Below, in pieces: positions 1 through 10,158 of a DNA stretch of 28,859 bases. The number at the start of each line of letters is the position of its first letter. The first letter of the stretch is position 1. The notes beneath the pieces are model-generated. The model did not search any database, was not told the origin of the DNA, and saw only the letters and a list, made by a program, of their open reading frames with translations. This DNA is from Puniceicoccales bacterium (GTDB lineage Bacteria > Verrucomicrobiota > Verrucomicrobiia > Opitutales > JAIRKQ01): the NCBI GenBank assembly GCA_031289835.1, contig JAITOW010000045.1, positions 1 to 28,859 of the forward strand. The letters run 5' to 3'. Made by a program: the position numbers and the translations under genes.

Positions 1-275
1 AGGAATTGCAGGATATCATCGCCATCCTTGGCCTGGATGAACTGCCCGATGAGGACAAATTGGTTGTCGCACGCGCGCGCAAAATTCAAAAATTTCTATC
101 GCAGCCGTTCCATGTGGGCGAGGTGTTTACGGGGATAGAAGGCAGATACGTCAAAACCGAAGATACGATACACGGTTTCAAGATGATTCTAGATGGCGAC
201 GTAGACAATGTCCCGGAGAACGATTTTTACATGAAGGGCTCAATCGAAGACGTGGTTAACTCGTCCCAGGCATAG
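1..275 (+). CDS. atpD: ATP synthase F1 subunit beta, C-terminal end (partial)
   Basis: This is the 3' end of the catalytic beta subunit of F1 ATP synthase; the 5' part lies outside the window. The frame enters at base 3 (Glu-Leu-Gln...). The visible 90 or so residues match the helical C-terminal domain, with the highly conserved runs ELQDIIAILG, DEDKLVVARARKIQKFLSQP and VGEVFTG, the last close to the catalytic/noncatalytic interface region. The nucleotide-binding P-loop is not in view. The next gene downstream on the same strand is atpC, the usual bacterial order. There is no sign of decay. Identification is essentially certain from these motifs. Confidence 0.97.
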   Translation, partial: ELQDIIAILGLDELPDEDKLVVARARKIQKFLSQPFHVGEVFTGIEGRYVKTEDTIHGFKMILDGDVDNVPENDFYMKGSIEDVVNSSQA

Positions 276-323
276 GGGATCGTGTAAAAATTTGTGTAAC
301 TCTTTTATTAGACATTGATTAGA

Positions 324-737
324 ATGAAACTTTCACTTAAAATAATTACGCCAAGTGGCATTGATTTCGAGGGGGAGGTCGACTCCATTGTCATTCCCAC
401 TGAAATCGGCGAAATTGAAGTTTTGCCGGAACATCGCCCGATAATAACCATCCTCGTTCCCGGGGGGTTAGTTTTAAAAAATGCCGAAAAACGCGACATA
501 TACGCCGTTGACCAGGGTTTTGCCCGTGTGAGCGGAAACGTTGTCAGCATCATTACCGATGAGCTTTTAAACATGAATAAAGCTGATTTCGGGGAAATTG
601 AGCAGGCAACCAGACGCGCGGAACAGGCCCTTGAAGATGCGCGAAATAACCGCAGCGCAATGGACCCGATGGAAGTAGAAAGGCTGGAAGCGAAAGTCCG
701 CTATCAGATGGCCAAGAAGTTGATCTGCAAACACTAA
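324..737 (+). CDS. atpC: ATP synthase F1 subunit epsilon
   Basis: Epsilon subunit of F1, the small central-stalk subunit that couples rotation and can inhibit ATP hydrolysis. The 137-residue protein has the family layout: an N-terminal beta-sandwich (MKLSLKIITPSG, then IVIPTEIGEIEVLPEHRPII) and a C-terminal helical hairpin rich in Ala, Glu and Arg. I place the start at ATG 324, because the upstream TTG at 315 adds only three residues and the family usually begins M-x-L-x-I-x-TP. It follows atpD after a 48-base gap, so the two are probably co-transcribed. It converges with the chaperone gene at 752 with 14 bases between stop codons, and I see no hairpin terminator there. Confidence 0.95.
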   Translation: MKLSLKIITPSGIDFEGEVDSIVIPTEIGEIEVLPEHRPIITILVPGGLVLKNAEKRDIYAVDQGFARVSGNVVSIITDELLNMNKADFGEIEQATRRAEQALEDARNNRSAMDPMEVERLEAKVRYQMAKKLICKH

Positions 738-751
738 GGCACGGAACTTTT

Positions 752-1156
752 TCATTGTTTTTCTTGCAACATCGCCCGCACGATGTGTGCAGTTGTCAAA
801 AATATGCAAAGCTGATTTATGAATATATCGGCGGAAAAATCACTGATTTTTGCGGCAAACGACAGCACAAAATAGTTGGAGTTCTTGTCCACGGAAATAA
901 CCGATCCCGCCGTTGCGATTTGAAATAAATTCGCTTCCAGTGCCCTGCGCATAGCGGTTACGTCGTCCGAAACAGCCACGAGGGGTGAGTACAAATAAAA
1001 TCTATCTTTCTCCTCCAAGAGCTCGAGCGTGCACTCTATCCCGTCTTTGTAAAAAAATTTACACTTTTTGTTTTCATCCATGGTAAAATGCTCATTTTTC
1101 TGCTCATTGATAGCTTTTAGCCACAGATCAACCTTTCCCCTAACGTCCGTTGTCAT
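752..1156 (-). CDS. CesT/Tir-type type III secretion chaperone (class I)
   Basis: A 134-residue acidic protein whose pattern matches the CesT family of effector chaperones: an N-terminal helix, then strand-rich segments (YLYSPLVAVSDD), the conserved helix with Ala-Asn-Leu (RRALEANLFQIA), the strand pair around SVISVDKNSNYFVLSF, and a C-terminal amphipathic helix ending in AHIVRAMLQ. Class I chaperones bind effectors as dimers and keep them secretion-competent. The start at ATG 1156 is supported by AGGTGG five bases upstream, lying within the last codons of holB, whose TAA ends one base before. It is the last gene of the uppS-to-holB run. No effector gene is adjacent. Family assignment is by pattern recognition only; an unrelated YbjN-like fold is the main alternative. 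Confidence 0.68.
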   Translation of the reverse strand: MTTDVRGKVDLWLKAINEQKNEHFTMDENKKCKFFYKDGIECTLELLEEKDRFYLYSPLVAVSDDVTAMRRALEANLFQIATAGSVISVDKNSNYFVLSFAAKISDFSADIFINQLCIFLTTAHIVRAMLQEKQ

Positions 1157-1157
1157 A

Positions 1158-2009
1158 TTATCCACCTTTACTCGAATTCTTTTCGAAAAAACGTGCAGTT
1201 AGGATGAAGCATCGTTCCAAAAACGCAACAATATTGCAATTTATCGCGATAAAATATTTATTTTTTTCAAAAATTCCTACAATTTTGTGCAATTTGAGCA
1301 CGATTTGCGGGTTTTCCCTAAAAATCTTAGTTGCTTTTTGCTCCAAATTGGCGATCAAAATTTTTAGTAACTCAGGCTTCGCCATCGACATTTCCTCGGC
1401 TAACCCATCGAAGTTCGCATCGATGTAACTCAAAATTTTGTACATTTCCATGATCGCCAGGTTGAAGCTTGTTTTTACATTGAGTGAATTCAGCCAAGAT
1501 TCGTACATGTTCGTGATTTTTTCCAGGGTAGTAGAAATGTAACGTGGCTCGGAATGCAGCTTGAAAGTTATGCATCGACTCAGGATTGTTGGCAAAAGGT
1601 CATACTTGCTGACGGCTGACAGAAAGATGATGGTATCATCCGGTGGCTCTTCGAGCGTCATCAGGAAGGAATTCGCCGCGTATTTATTCATGGCTTCGGC
1701 GTGCTGCACATAGGCCACTTTGCTTCGACCAACCCGCGGCGAAGACTGAATATTCGCGATCAACACCCTTATGTCATCGGCCACAATCTGCGAACTTGCA
1801 CCACTCGGACTTACCATAAAAAAATCGACGTGATTTCGATGATCATCGCAGGCCAACAGCTTGCTAGCAAAGAACCTAACGACTTCATCCGCAAGTCTCT
1901 GATCACCTGATTGGATCAGAATCGTATGTGGGAAACGTCCCTCGTTGTACAGTCTGGACAGGGCTTGGAAGGCGCGCTGTTGGCCGATGTCACATGAACC
2001 TTGCTCCAT
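1158..2009 (-). CDS. holB: DNA polymerase III subunit delta' (clamp-loader AAA+ subunit)
   Basis: Delta' subunit of the clamp loader, which helps load the beta clamp on primed DNA. The sequence has the family features: a degenerate, non-ATP-binding P-loop region (ILIQSGDQRLADEVVRF), the segment EAMNKYAANSFLMTLEEPP typical of delta'/DnaX, and the sensor/arginine-finger motif ILSRC. About 283 residues, in the short part of the family range. The start is uncertain: ATG 2009 is preceded by GGAAAG, while ATG 2027 is also in frame; both overlap the end of tmk, as is common for tmk-holB pairs. A longer in-frame extension to 2114 is unlikely. It is immediately followed by the chaperone gene. Confidence 0.9.
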   Translation of the reverse strand: MEQGSCDIGQQRAFQALSRLYNEGRFPHTILIQSGDQRLADEVVRFFASKLLACDDHRNHVDFFMVSPSGASSQIVADDIRVLIANIQSSPRVGRSKVAYVQHAEAMNKYAANSFLMTLEEPPDDTIIFLSAVSKYDLLPTILSRCITFKLHSEPRYISTTLEKITNMYESWLNSLNVKTSFNLAIMEMYKILSYIDANFDGLAEEMSMAKPELLKILIANLEQKATKIFRENPQIVLKLHKIVGIFEKNKYFIAINCNIVAFLERCFILTARFFEKNSSKGG

Positions 2010-2610
2010 ATTCTTTCCGGATTTCATCTTGAATATCACTAACATTTTGATTGCCCTCGACGAGCAAAAATCTGGGATCACCCTCGGCAATCGACAAATA
2101 TCCATTCCGCACATCTCCGAAAAATTTTACGCTTTCCCGTTCGATGCGATCGAGCTGGTCGCCGCGTTTCAGCAGCCTTTCGACACTTTCTTCGGGGGTT
2201 ATGTCAACGATAATTGTCAAATCTGGAAGCAAACCGTCGGTCGCAAAATTGTTCAAAAATGCAACATCCGCGCGGAAAATTTTACGTGCCACACCCTGGT
2301 AAACGATAGAAGAATCGAAGAATCGATCGCATAAAACGTCGTCGCCGCGCGCAAGAGCGGGCAGTATCTTTCCTTCAACGTGCTGGGCACGACTCGCTTC
2401 AAACAGCAGCAATTCTGCCTTCGATGAAAAAATTTCTCCCGCACATCCGCCTTTTAAAAGCGCTCTGATTTGCTCGCCCAACTCGGTGCCACCAGGTTCA
2501 CGGGTCAGAACAACACTTTTGCCGATGGAAGTCAGCCACTCGGCCAAAAGTTGTATCTGCGTGCTTTTGCCGCAACCCTCTATCCCTTCGAATGTTATGA
2601 ATTTCCCCAT
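1990..2610 (-). CDS. tmk: Thymidylate kinase
   Basis: Phosphorylates dTMP to dTDP for DNA synthesis. The 206-residue protein carries the P-loop FEGIEGCGKST near residues 7-17, the dTMP-site LTREPGGT segment near 35-42, and the DRFFDSS...YQG motif typical of bacterial thymidylate kinase. The start ATG at 2610 directly abuts the TAG stop of the PfkB kinase gene, so translation is probably coupled. Its 3' end overlaps holB, its usual neighbour in many bacteria. No unusual residues were seen. Confidence 0.96.
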   Translation of the reverse strand: MGKFITFEGIEGCGKSTQIQLLAEWLTSIGKSVVLTREPGGTELGEQIRALLKGGCAGEIFSSKAELLLFEASRAQHVEGKILPALARGDDVLCDRFFDSSIVYQGVARKIFRADVAFLNNFATDGLLPDLTIIVDITPEESVERLLKRGDQLDRIERESVKFFGDVRNGYLSIAEGDPRFLLVEGNQNVSDIQDEIRKEYGARFM

Positions 2611-3633
2611 CTAAGCCAATCTTGCTTGTTGCATCTGTGCCACATTCGGCGAGTCGGCATTGTCGACGTAATACCTCGCCGTCGCGCTCCCAGAATGTAA
2701 CGCGGCCAATATGTCGGAGTTGCCGATATATTCACTCAAAAATCCGGCGTTAAAGTGATCACCCGCTCCCGTGGAAATTTTCGGGTGCGGAGAAAAATAT
2801 CCATCCACAAACGCTGAAGTGCCGTCATACCCCGCCGCCATTGTGTTTGCGTGCACGAAACACGCGTGAATGCCAACATCTTCTCGGATCATTTTGGCTG
2901 CACTGGCTATGCTTTCGCGAGCTTCAGAGACCTGTTCGTTTCCCCCAAGCACGGATAACAGGCGGGCAGCCTCTTTCAAATTTACCCCGAGAATCACCTT
3001 TCCAAGTTTGTTAAATTTCCCCATTATGTCACATATGGACCGGATATCCGCCACCGTGCGCTTTGCTGGGTCAGCTAGATCGAAGAAAAAGATTTTGCCC
3101 TCACCTACCATTTCATCTAGTATGAATTCCAAGATACCGTTCAATTTCGTAAGCATGGTCCAGTTCACGAAACACATGAGATCGCACGAATGCAAGGTTT
3201 CGATGAAATTTTGCCCGCCGATGTGCTGTAAAATACAGCCAAGGTCGATCTCGGCCACGCTGTACATTTCGCCGAGTATAATCTTCCCATCGCCGAATTC
3301 CAATGCCTGTGTTTCGCCCGGTCGGCCGATCGATGTGGCATTATTGTCAGCTGAAAATTTGCTGAAAATTTCATGGTCTATCGTGCCGATATAGGTCGTA
3401 TCAACGCCAAACTTCCGCAAAGCTTCGCTCAAAAGTGGACCATTTCCGCCGATTTTTTTACACACGGTTTCAAACTCAATATTTGTGCTTTTCCCGCTCG
3501 CATCCAAAATTCGCCGCCCAAAATCTCCTATGGAATTTATGTAAACTTTGCCGCTGTCATCGTGGTAATCAACGACTCGAATGATTGTGTCGACAAACCC
3601 ATCGAATCCAATAAATGCCCGCTTGCTTTTCAT
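2611..3633 (-). CDS. PfkB/ribokinase-family carbohydrate or nucleoside kinase
   Basis: A 340-residue PfkB-family sugar/nucleoside kinase of unknown substrate. The C-terminal signature STGAGDHFNAGF lies at residues 287-298, with Asp292 as the expected catalytic base; a Gly-Gly-Asn motif (KKIGGNGPLLSEAL) near 60-70 matches the substrate-side GG element. The N-terminus (RAFIGFDGFVD) is unlike classical ribokinase and resembles uncharacterised PfkB proteins with GFDGFVD starts. It sits between lptG and tmk in the operon, which gives no clear substrate hint. The start is ATG 3633, with no evident ribosome-binding site. Confidence 0.88.
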   Translation of the reverse strand: MKSKRAFIGFDGFVDTIIRVVDYHDDSGKVYINSIGDFGRRILDASGKSTNIEFETVCKKIGGNGPLLSEALRKFGVDTTYIGTIDHEIFSKFSADNNATSIGRPGETQALEFGDGKIILGEMYSVAEIDLGCILQHIGGQNFIETLHSCDLMCFVNWTMLTKLNGILEFILDEMVGEGKIFFFDLADPAKRTVADIRSICDIMGKFNKLGKVILGVNLKEAARLLSVLGGNEQVSEARESIASAAKMIREDVGIHACFVHANTMAAGYDGTSAFVDGYFSPHPKISTGAGDHFNAGFLSEYIGNSDILAALHSGSATARYYVDNADSPNVAQMQQARLA

Positions 3634-3702
3634 AGAGAATTGGGGAAATTCAAGGTAGGTACGAGAAAAAGTAAACCCTAAAAATTTGGCGCAAATTTAC
3701 TC

Positions 3703-4848
3703 CTAACTCCGCATAGATTTGCGCAACATTTTTATGCCCAATACTGTCAAAAAAAGGTTTGGCAGCCACACGAGGAGTTCGGGATGCAGGCTGGTCTTGT
3801 CGCCGAACCAGGATAGCACAACCATCGAAAAATAGTATCCAAGCGCAAGGATGAGGGCGATCACCGTGTTGACGGACGTATCGGACCGCCTCGTTCGGAT
3901 TCCGAGCGGAATCGCGATCAAACACATCGCGAGCACACCAAACGACATGGCCACGTTGCTCGAAATATTCATGTCAACCAGGCGCCGATCGTGCCTAATG
4001 GAAGCCTTTGTCAAAGGAGCTTTCCTATCCGGATGCCAATGTCTGCGGGCGTATAACAACTCACTAATATTCATATGCCGCAATTTTTTTTCGGGTGGTG
4101 GTCGCCCGCCCAAGATCTCCGTTATCGGTAGAGCGATGGAAAGTTCATTGAAAAAAATTGTCTTTGAAAAATTTTCTCCATCTTCGATGCTTTTTTGATC
4201 AAAATGCTCAGCGCTGCCGTTTGCCAGGGCGAGTGTCAACGAGTTTAACTTACCGTCATAGGAAATTATTCCACTCTCGGCGCTCGTGTACACATCAACC
4301 TCGCCCGTTTTGGAAAATTGCCAAATTTTCAACCCTGATAGCTTGCTAGCGGAAATCGAATCGACGTAAACCATGTAACCCGGGAACCAATCAACAAATT
4401 CATTGGCCCTAATGAACCTTATTGGATTGTCGCGCAATATCTTACGAAACGATGTGCGATACTCGTTCATCGAATTTGGAGCGTAGTAGAGATTGATCAG
4501 GCACGATGCCGCCGTCGAAAGTATCGCAAACAAAAAAATCGGAAAAAATATCCTATGTGGGCTAATCCCGACGCTTTTCATGGCGAGGATTTCGTTGGAT
4601 GATGATAACTTTCCAACGGAAATCAGCACTCCCGTTAGAACGCCGAGTGGGAGCGCATAGGATATCACGGACGGCAGTATGATCGCCATTATTTTTGCGC
4701 TTTCGAGCATTGATAGCCGCCCGCTCGCAATCCACTCAAACACGTCCTTGACTGCGTTCCCGGAGATGAGAACGGCAACAAACAGCGCCACCGACACGCA
4801 ACACGCCGCGACCGTCTCCTTTGCAACGTACCTGAAAAATATGCTCAC
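3703..4848 (-). CDS. LptF/LptG-family permease (YjgP/YjgQ)
   Basis: Inner-membrane permease of the Lpt ABC exporter that extracts lipopolysaccharide from the inner membrane. The 381-residue protein has the family topology: an N-terminal amphipathic start and transmembrane segments near residues 12-35, 52-72 and 98-118, then a large periplasmic domain, then C-terminal transmembrane segments near 295-375. The conserved early segment LPSVISYALPLGVLTGVL...SSSNEILAMKSVGIS is diagnostic, including the E-(I/L)-x-A-(L/M)-(K/R)-(A/S) coupling motif. Whether it is LptF or LptG cannot be decided here. The start is two bases after the leuS stop. Its presence implies a lipopolysaccharide-type outer membrane. 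Confidence 0.9.
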   Translation of the reverse strand: MSIFFRYVAKETVAACCVSVALFVAVLISGNAVKDVFEWIASGRLSMLESAKIMAIILPSVISYALPLGVLTGVLISVGKLSSSNEILAMKSVGISPHRIFFPIFLFAILSTAASCLINLYYAPNSMNEYRTSFRKILRDNPIRFIRANEFVDWFPGYMVYVDSISASKLSGLKIWQFSKTGEVDVYTSAESGIISYDGKLNSLTLALANGSAEHFDQKSIEDGENFSKTIFFNELSIALPITEILGGRPPPEKKLRHMNISELLYARRHWHPDRKAPLTKASIRHDRRLVDMNISSNVAMSFGVLAMCLIAIPLGIRTRRSDTSVNTVIALILALGYYFSMVVLSWFGDKTSLHPELLVWLPNLFLTVLGIKMLRKSMRS

Positions 4849-4850
4849 TA

Positions 4851-7424
<2,574 letters not shown>

Positions 7425-7472
7425 TTGCGACAAATGAACACAAAGGGTAACCCAATGCAAGAAATTTCAACG

Positions 7473-8297
7473 CTACAAAACTATATATTTTATGTAAAAT
7501 ATTCCAATGGGCAGCGCCAAAATTAGGCTATCGGTCAAATCAAACATCCCACCGATCCCGGGAACAATATTCCCCGAATCCTTAACTCCCGCCATTCGCT
7601 TGATTGTCGATTCCACTAGGTCTCCGAGCACGGCTATAATTGATAAAATCCCAGACAGTAAAATGACGTGCCGAAGTGTAAGGGATGGAATTAGAAAATT
7701 TTTGAACGGAAAAAAAATAACCAACCCAACGGCAATCGATGCAATGACACCGCCGATAAGACCTTCCAATGTTTTATTGGGGCTGAAGTCGGGCGCCAAT
7801 TTGTGCCTGCCAAACATGGACCCAAAGCACATTCCCCCAACGTCGCTAAATTTTATAACCGCTATTAGTAACAGGAGTGTGCAAAGCGAGGTGTCGGGCA
7901 AAATTTTGTGCAAAGTTTGCATTTCATCGGCAAAAATTATTGAAAACATGAACATGAACGGCACATACATGACCCCGAGTATGGTGGGCAGCAGGGATTC
8001 TCGAACGACCCGCATCGAGCGTTTGGCAAATGCGCAGCACGCTATAATTACTGCCACGACAACTAGACTTTCGCTTGGATTAAGGCTGCGTTGCACCTGC
8101 ATGGCTATCCCACACACAATCCCGAGCGGCGTAAGCGGTTTATATTCAGCACGTTGTAACAATTTATAAAATTCATATTGCGTGAGTGCGGAAGCCACAA
8201 TCAATAAAACCCAGCAGCCGCGTGTTTTAAAACACATCAATGCCACAATCAACATCGCCCAAAGTACGGCAGTACTTAAAATTCTTTTCTTCATCAT
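7473..8297 (-). CDS. cdsA: Phosphatidate cytidylyltransferase (CDP-diglyceride synthase)
   Basis: Makes CDP-diacylglycerol from phosphatidate and CTP, the precursor of bacterial phospholipids. The 274-residue protein has about eight hydrophobic segments and the C-terminal signature region STIKRMAGVKDSGNIVPGIG followed by GMFDLTDS. The classical pattern has PGHGGxxDRxD; here His is Ile and Arg is Leu. Similar PGxGGxxDxxDS versions occur in chlamydiae and planctomycetes, so I take this as a lineage variant, not a defect. The start codon overlaps the uppS stop (TAATG), which indicates translational coupling with the common uppS-cdsA order. Confidence 0.94.
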   Translation of the reverse strand: MMKKRILSTAVLWAMLIVALMCFKTRGCWVLLIVASALTQYEFYKLLQRAEYKPLTPLGIVCGIAMQVQRSLNPSESLVVVAVIIACCAFAKRSMRVVRESLLPTILGVMYVPFMFMFSIIFADEMQTLHKILPDTSLCTLLLLIAVIKFSDVGGMCFGSMFGRHKLAPDFSPNKTLEGLIGGVIASIAVGLVIFFPFKNFLIPSLTLRHVILLSGILSIIAVLGDLVESTIKRMAGVKDSGNIVPGIGGMFDLTDSLILALPIGIFYIKYIVL

Positions 8298-9004
8298 TAC
8301 AATTTACCCATGCGCCGGTTACGTTTAGCATATTCGCGCAAAACTTCAACAAAGGTTTCCTCATCGACATCTGGCCAGTACTTGTCCACAAAATACAACT
8401 CGGCATACGCCACCTGCATCAGAAGGAAATTGCTCAGTCGTTTTTCCCCGGATGTCCTGATTACCATGTCCGGATCGGGCAATTCCCGCGTGTATAGGTG
8501 ATCAGCCACAGTTTCCCAGCTTATATCGGATTCCGGAATTCTTTTGCGCACAATTTTTTTTACGGCATTGGCAATTTCGGCCCTAGCTCCGTAATTTATG
8601 GCGACGGCAAGTGTAAGTTTTGTGAAACTTGAAGTGGCGTCGCAAAGTTGGTTTATGGCGAGCTGAAGCTCACATGGAAGCCTATCCATGTCACCGATCA
8701 TTAGAAATTTTATCCCATTTTCCATGAAAAATTTTGCATATTTTTTTACACTTCTCGTGCAAAGTCTCATCAAAAATGAAACTTCACTCGCCGGACGGTT
8801 GAAATTTTCCGTGGAAAATGCGAACAAAGTTATGTGGGGAATTCCGTATTTTAGCGCAGCTTCTACGACATTTCTTGCGGCACGTGCACCACGCCGATGC
8901 CCAACCGCGCGCGCAAGCCCCCGTTCCCTCGCCCAGCGCCCATTTCCGTCCATGATGAACGCCAAATGCCTCGGCACATCGGAGAAATCTACAATATTTG
9001 ACAT
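8297..9004 (-). CDS. uppS: Isoprenyl transferase (undecaprenyl diphosphate synthase)
   Basis: Cis-prenyltransferase that elongates farnesyl diphosphate to the C55 carrier lipid used in peptidoglycan and O-antigen synthesis. The 235-residue protein has the family landmarks HLAFIMDGNGRWARERG with the catalytic Asp, GHRRGARAARNVVEAA, TLFAFSTENFNRP, and the C-terminal PDMVIRTSGEKRLSNFLLMQVAYAEL region. It is the first gene of the eight-gene minus-strand run that ends with the secretion chaperone. A perfect TATAAT lies about 50 bases upstream of its ATG. Confidence 0.97.
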   Translation of the reverse strand: MSNIVDFSDVPRHLAFIMDGNGRWARERGLARAVGHRRGARAARNVVEAALKYGIPHITLFAFSTENFNRPASEVSFLMRLCTRSVKKYAKFFMENGIKFLMIGDMDRLPCELQLAINQLCDATSSFTKLTLAVAINYGARAEIANAVKKIVRKRIPESDISWETVADHLYTRELPDPDMVIRTSGEKRLSNFLLMQVAYAELYFVDKYWPDVDEETFVEVLREYAKRNRRMGKL

Positions 9005-9053
9005 TGTCTAACTTTGGCAAATTTACCGCGAAAATAAATCCTTAAAGGGAAAA

Positions 9054-9059
9054 ATTATA
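9054..9059 (-). promoter_or_regulatory. Possible -10 element for the uppS operon
   Basis: On the minus strand this reads TATAAT, a perfect bacterial -10 hexamer, 50 bases upstream of the uppS ATG and pointing toward it. No good -35 hexamer is present at 16-18 base spacing; the nearest candidate, TTCACC, is at 20 bases. The surrounding 9005-9265 intergenic region is AT-rich and divergent (uppS on one side, the Nif3 gene on the other), so promoters must lie in it. Weak evidence on its own, since this region is AT-rich. Confidence 0.3.
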
Positions 9060-9265
9060 GTAGCGAAACACAAAATATAGGTGAAAATATTGGAAGCACA
9101 AAATCAGTGCAGGTGCGGAAAAAACCGTTTTTACGCAATTTTTTTGCATCAAACATCTAAAATTTGAACCCCCATAAATCTTTGCAAAATCAACGGAAAA
9201 TGCTCATTTTGCGTTTTGCACAATATTTGTGGACAATTCTGAAATTTTCGCCTAAATTTTGTCCC

Positions 9266-10021
9266 ATGGCTTCACTGTATGAAATGGTTGACTTTTGTGA
9301 TAACTTCCTAAACACTGGCAGGATAAAGGATTATGAACGGGCATATAACGGGTTACAATTTGAAAATGACGGAACGGTTACAAAAATCGGCGCCGCCGTT
9401 GATGCTAACCTATTGACGATTGAACGCGCAATAGTGAACAAAGTTGACCTGTTACTCGTACACCACGGAATGCTGTGGGGCCAAACCATGCCCATAAGAG
9501 AAATAATTTACAAAAAGTATAAACTGCTTATGGCCAACAATTTAGCCATTTACAGCGCCCACCTTCCCCTCGACATGCACGCTGAAATCGGAAACAATGC
9601 GTCGATTGTGCGTGCCCTTGGGCTGCAGCAAATTCATAAAATACTCATGGATGCAGCCTATGATTTTGAGATCCCGTTGGCATCCGCCGAGTACGATCGG
9701 CAAGCCTTAAAAGCGAAGCTAATCGCATTGTTCCCTGGAACGAAATGCATGGAATTCGGCACCAAAAATCCAAAAAAAATAGCGATTTGCTCCGGTGGCG
9801 GTGGTTCGCACGTGGTCGACATGATTCAATCGGGCGCCGATACGGTCATAACGGGCGAGGGACCGCGACACTTATTTGACATCGCCTGCGAAAGCGAAAT
9901 AAACCTGTACATATGCGGGCACTACGCCACGGAAACCTTCGGCGTGAAAAACTTGGCGCAACTCGTGACGGGTAAATTTGCCGTAAAATCGATCTTCATC
10001 GAAGAAGAATGCGAGCTTTGA
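9266..10021 (+). CDS. Nif3/DUF34-family dinuclear metal protein
   Basis: A 251-residue protein of the Nif3-like family (often annotated GTP cyclohydrolase 1 type 2, a function not generally established). Metal-ligand motifs are visible: LLLVHHGMLW with two His, SAHLPLDMH, and at the C-terminus GHYATETFGV with His and Glu. It is the short form, lacking the PII-like insertion domain of longer members. The start ATG 9266 begins MASLYEMVDFCDNFLN, the usual N-terminal start of the family; the longer in-frame extension to 9164 is AT-rich and unconserved. It is divergent from uppS, and its stop overlaps the start of a possible 19-residue ORF. Confidence 0.93.
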   Translation: MASLYEMVDFCDNFLNTGRIKDYERAYNGLQFENDGTVTKIGAAVDANLLTIERAIVNKVDLLLVHHGMLWGQTMPIREIIYKKYKLLMANNLAIYSAHLPLDMHAEIGNNASIVRALGLQQIHKILMDAAYDFEIPLASAEYDRQALKAKLIALFPGTKCMEFGTKNPKKIAICSGGGGSHVVDMIQSGADTVITGEGPRHLFDIACESEINLYICGHYATETFGVKNLAQLVTGKFAVKSIFIEEECEL

Positions 10022-10080
10022 TGCGAAAAAATGCACCCCGGCAAACGAGACTTCAGAAACTCCATTCGAAGAAGAAATAA
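10021..10080 (+). CDS. Possible 19-residue basic peptide, coupled to the Nif3 gene
   Basis: An ATG overlaps the stop of the Nif3 gene in the arrangement TGATG and opens a 19-codon frame encoding MRKNAPRQTRLQKLHSKKK. Such overlap often means translational coupling. The peptide is strongly basic and could bind nucleic acid, but it matches no small ribosomal protein I know. It may well be chance. The rest of the region to 10158 shows nothing I recognise. Confidence 0.2.
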   Translation: MRKNAPRQTRLQKLHSKKK

Positions 10081-10158
10081 GTTGGATTTATTTTGACAAA
10101 AAAGTGAAATTGGCGCGGTAATGGATTCTCTTTAACGTAAAAATATCGAAAAATATGC

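Noticed and set aside
315..323. TTG start three codons upstream of atpC ATG
   Set aside because: It adds Met-Ile-Arg not seen at the start of epsilon subunits; the ATG at 324 fits the family.
7425..7460. N-terminal extension of LeuS from TTG 7460
   Set aside because: The 12 extra residues are unconserved and LeuS normally begins just before the YDF..IE..WQ..W motif.
9164..9265. Extension of the Nif3 protein to ATG 9164
   Set aside because: The 34 extra residues come from AT-rich intergenic sequence and the family starts at about MASLYEMVDF.
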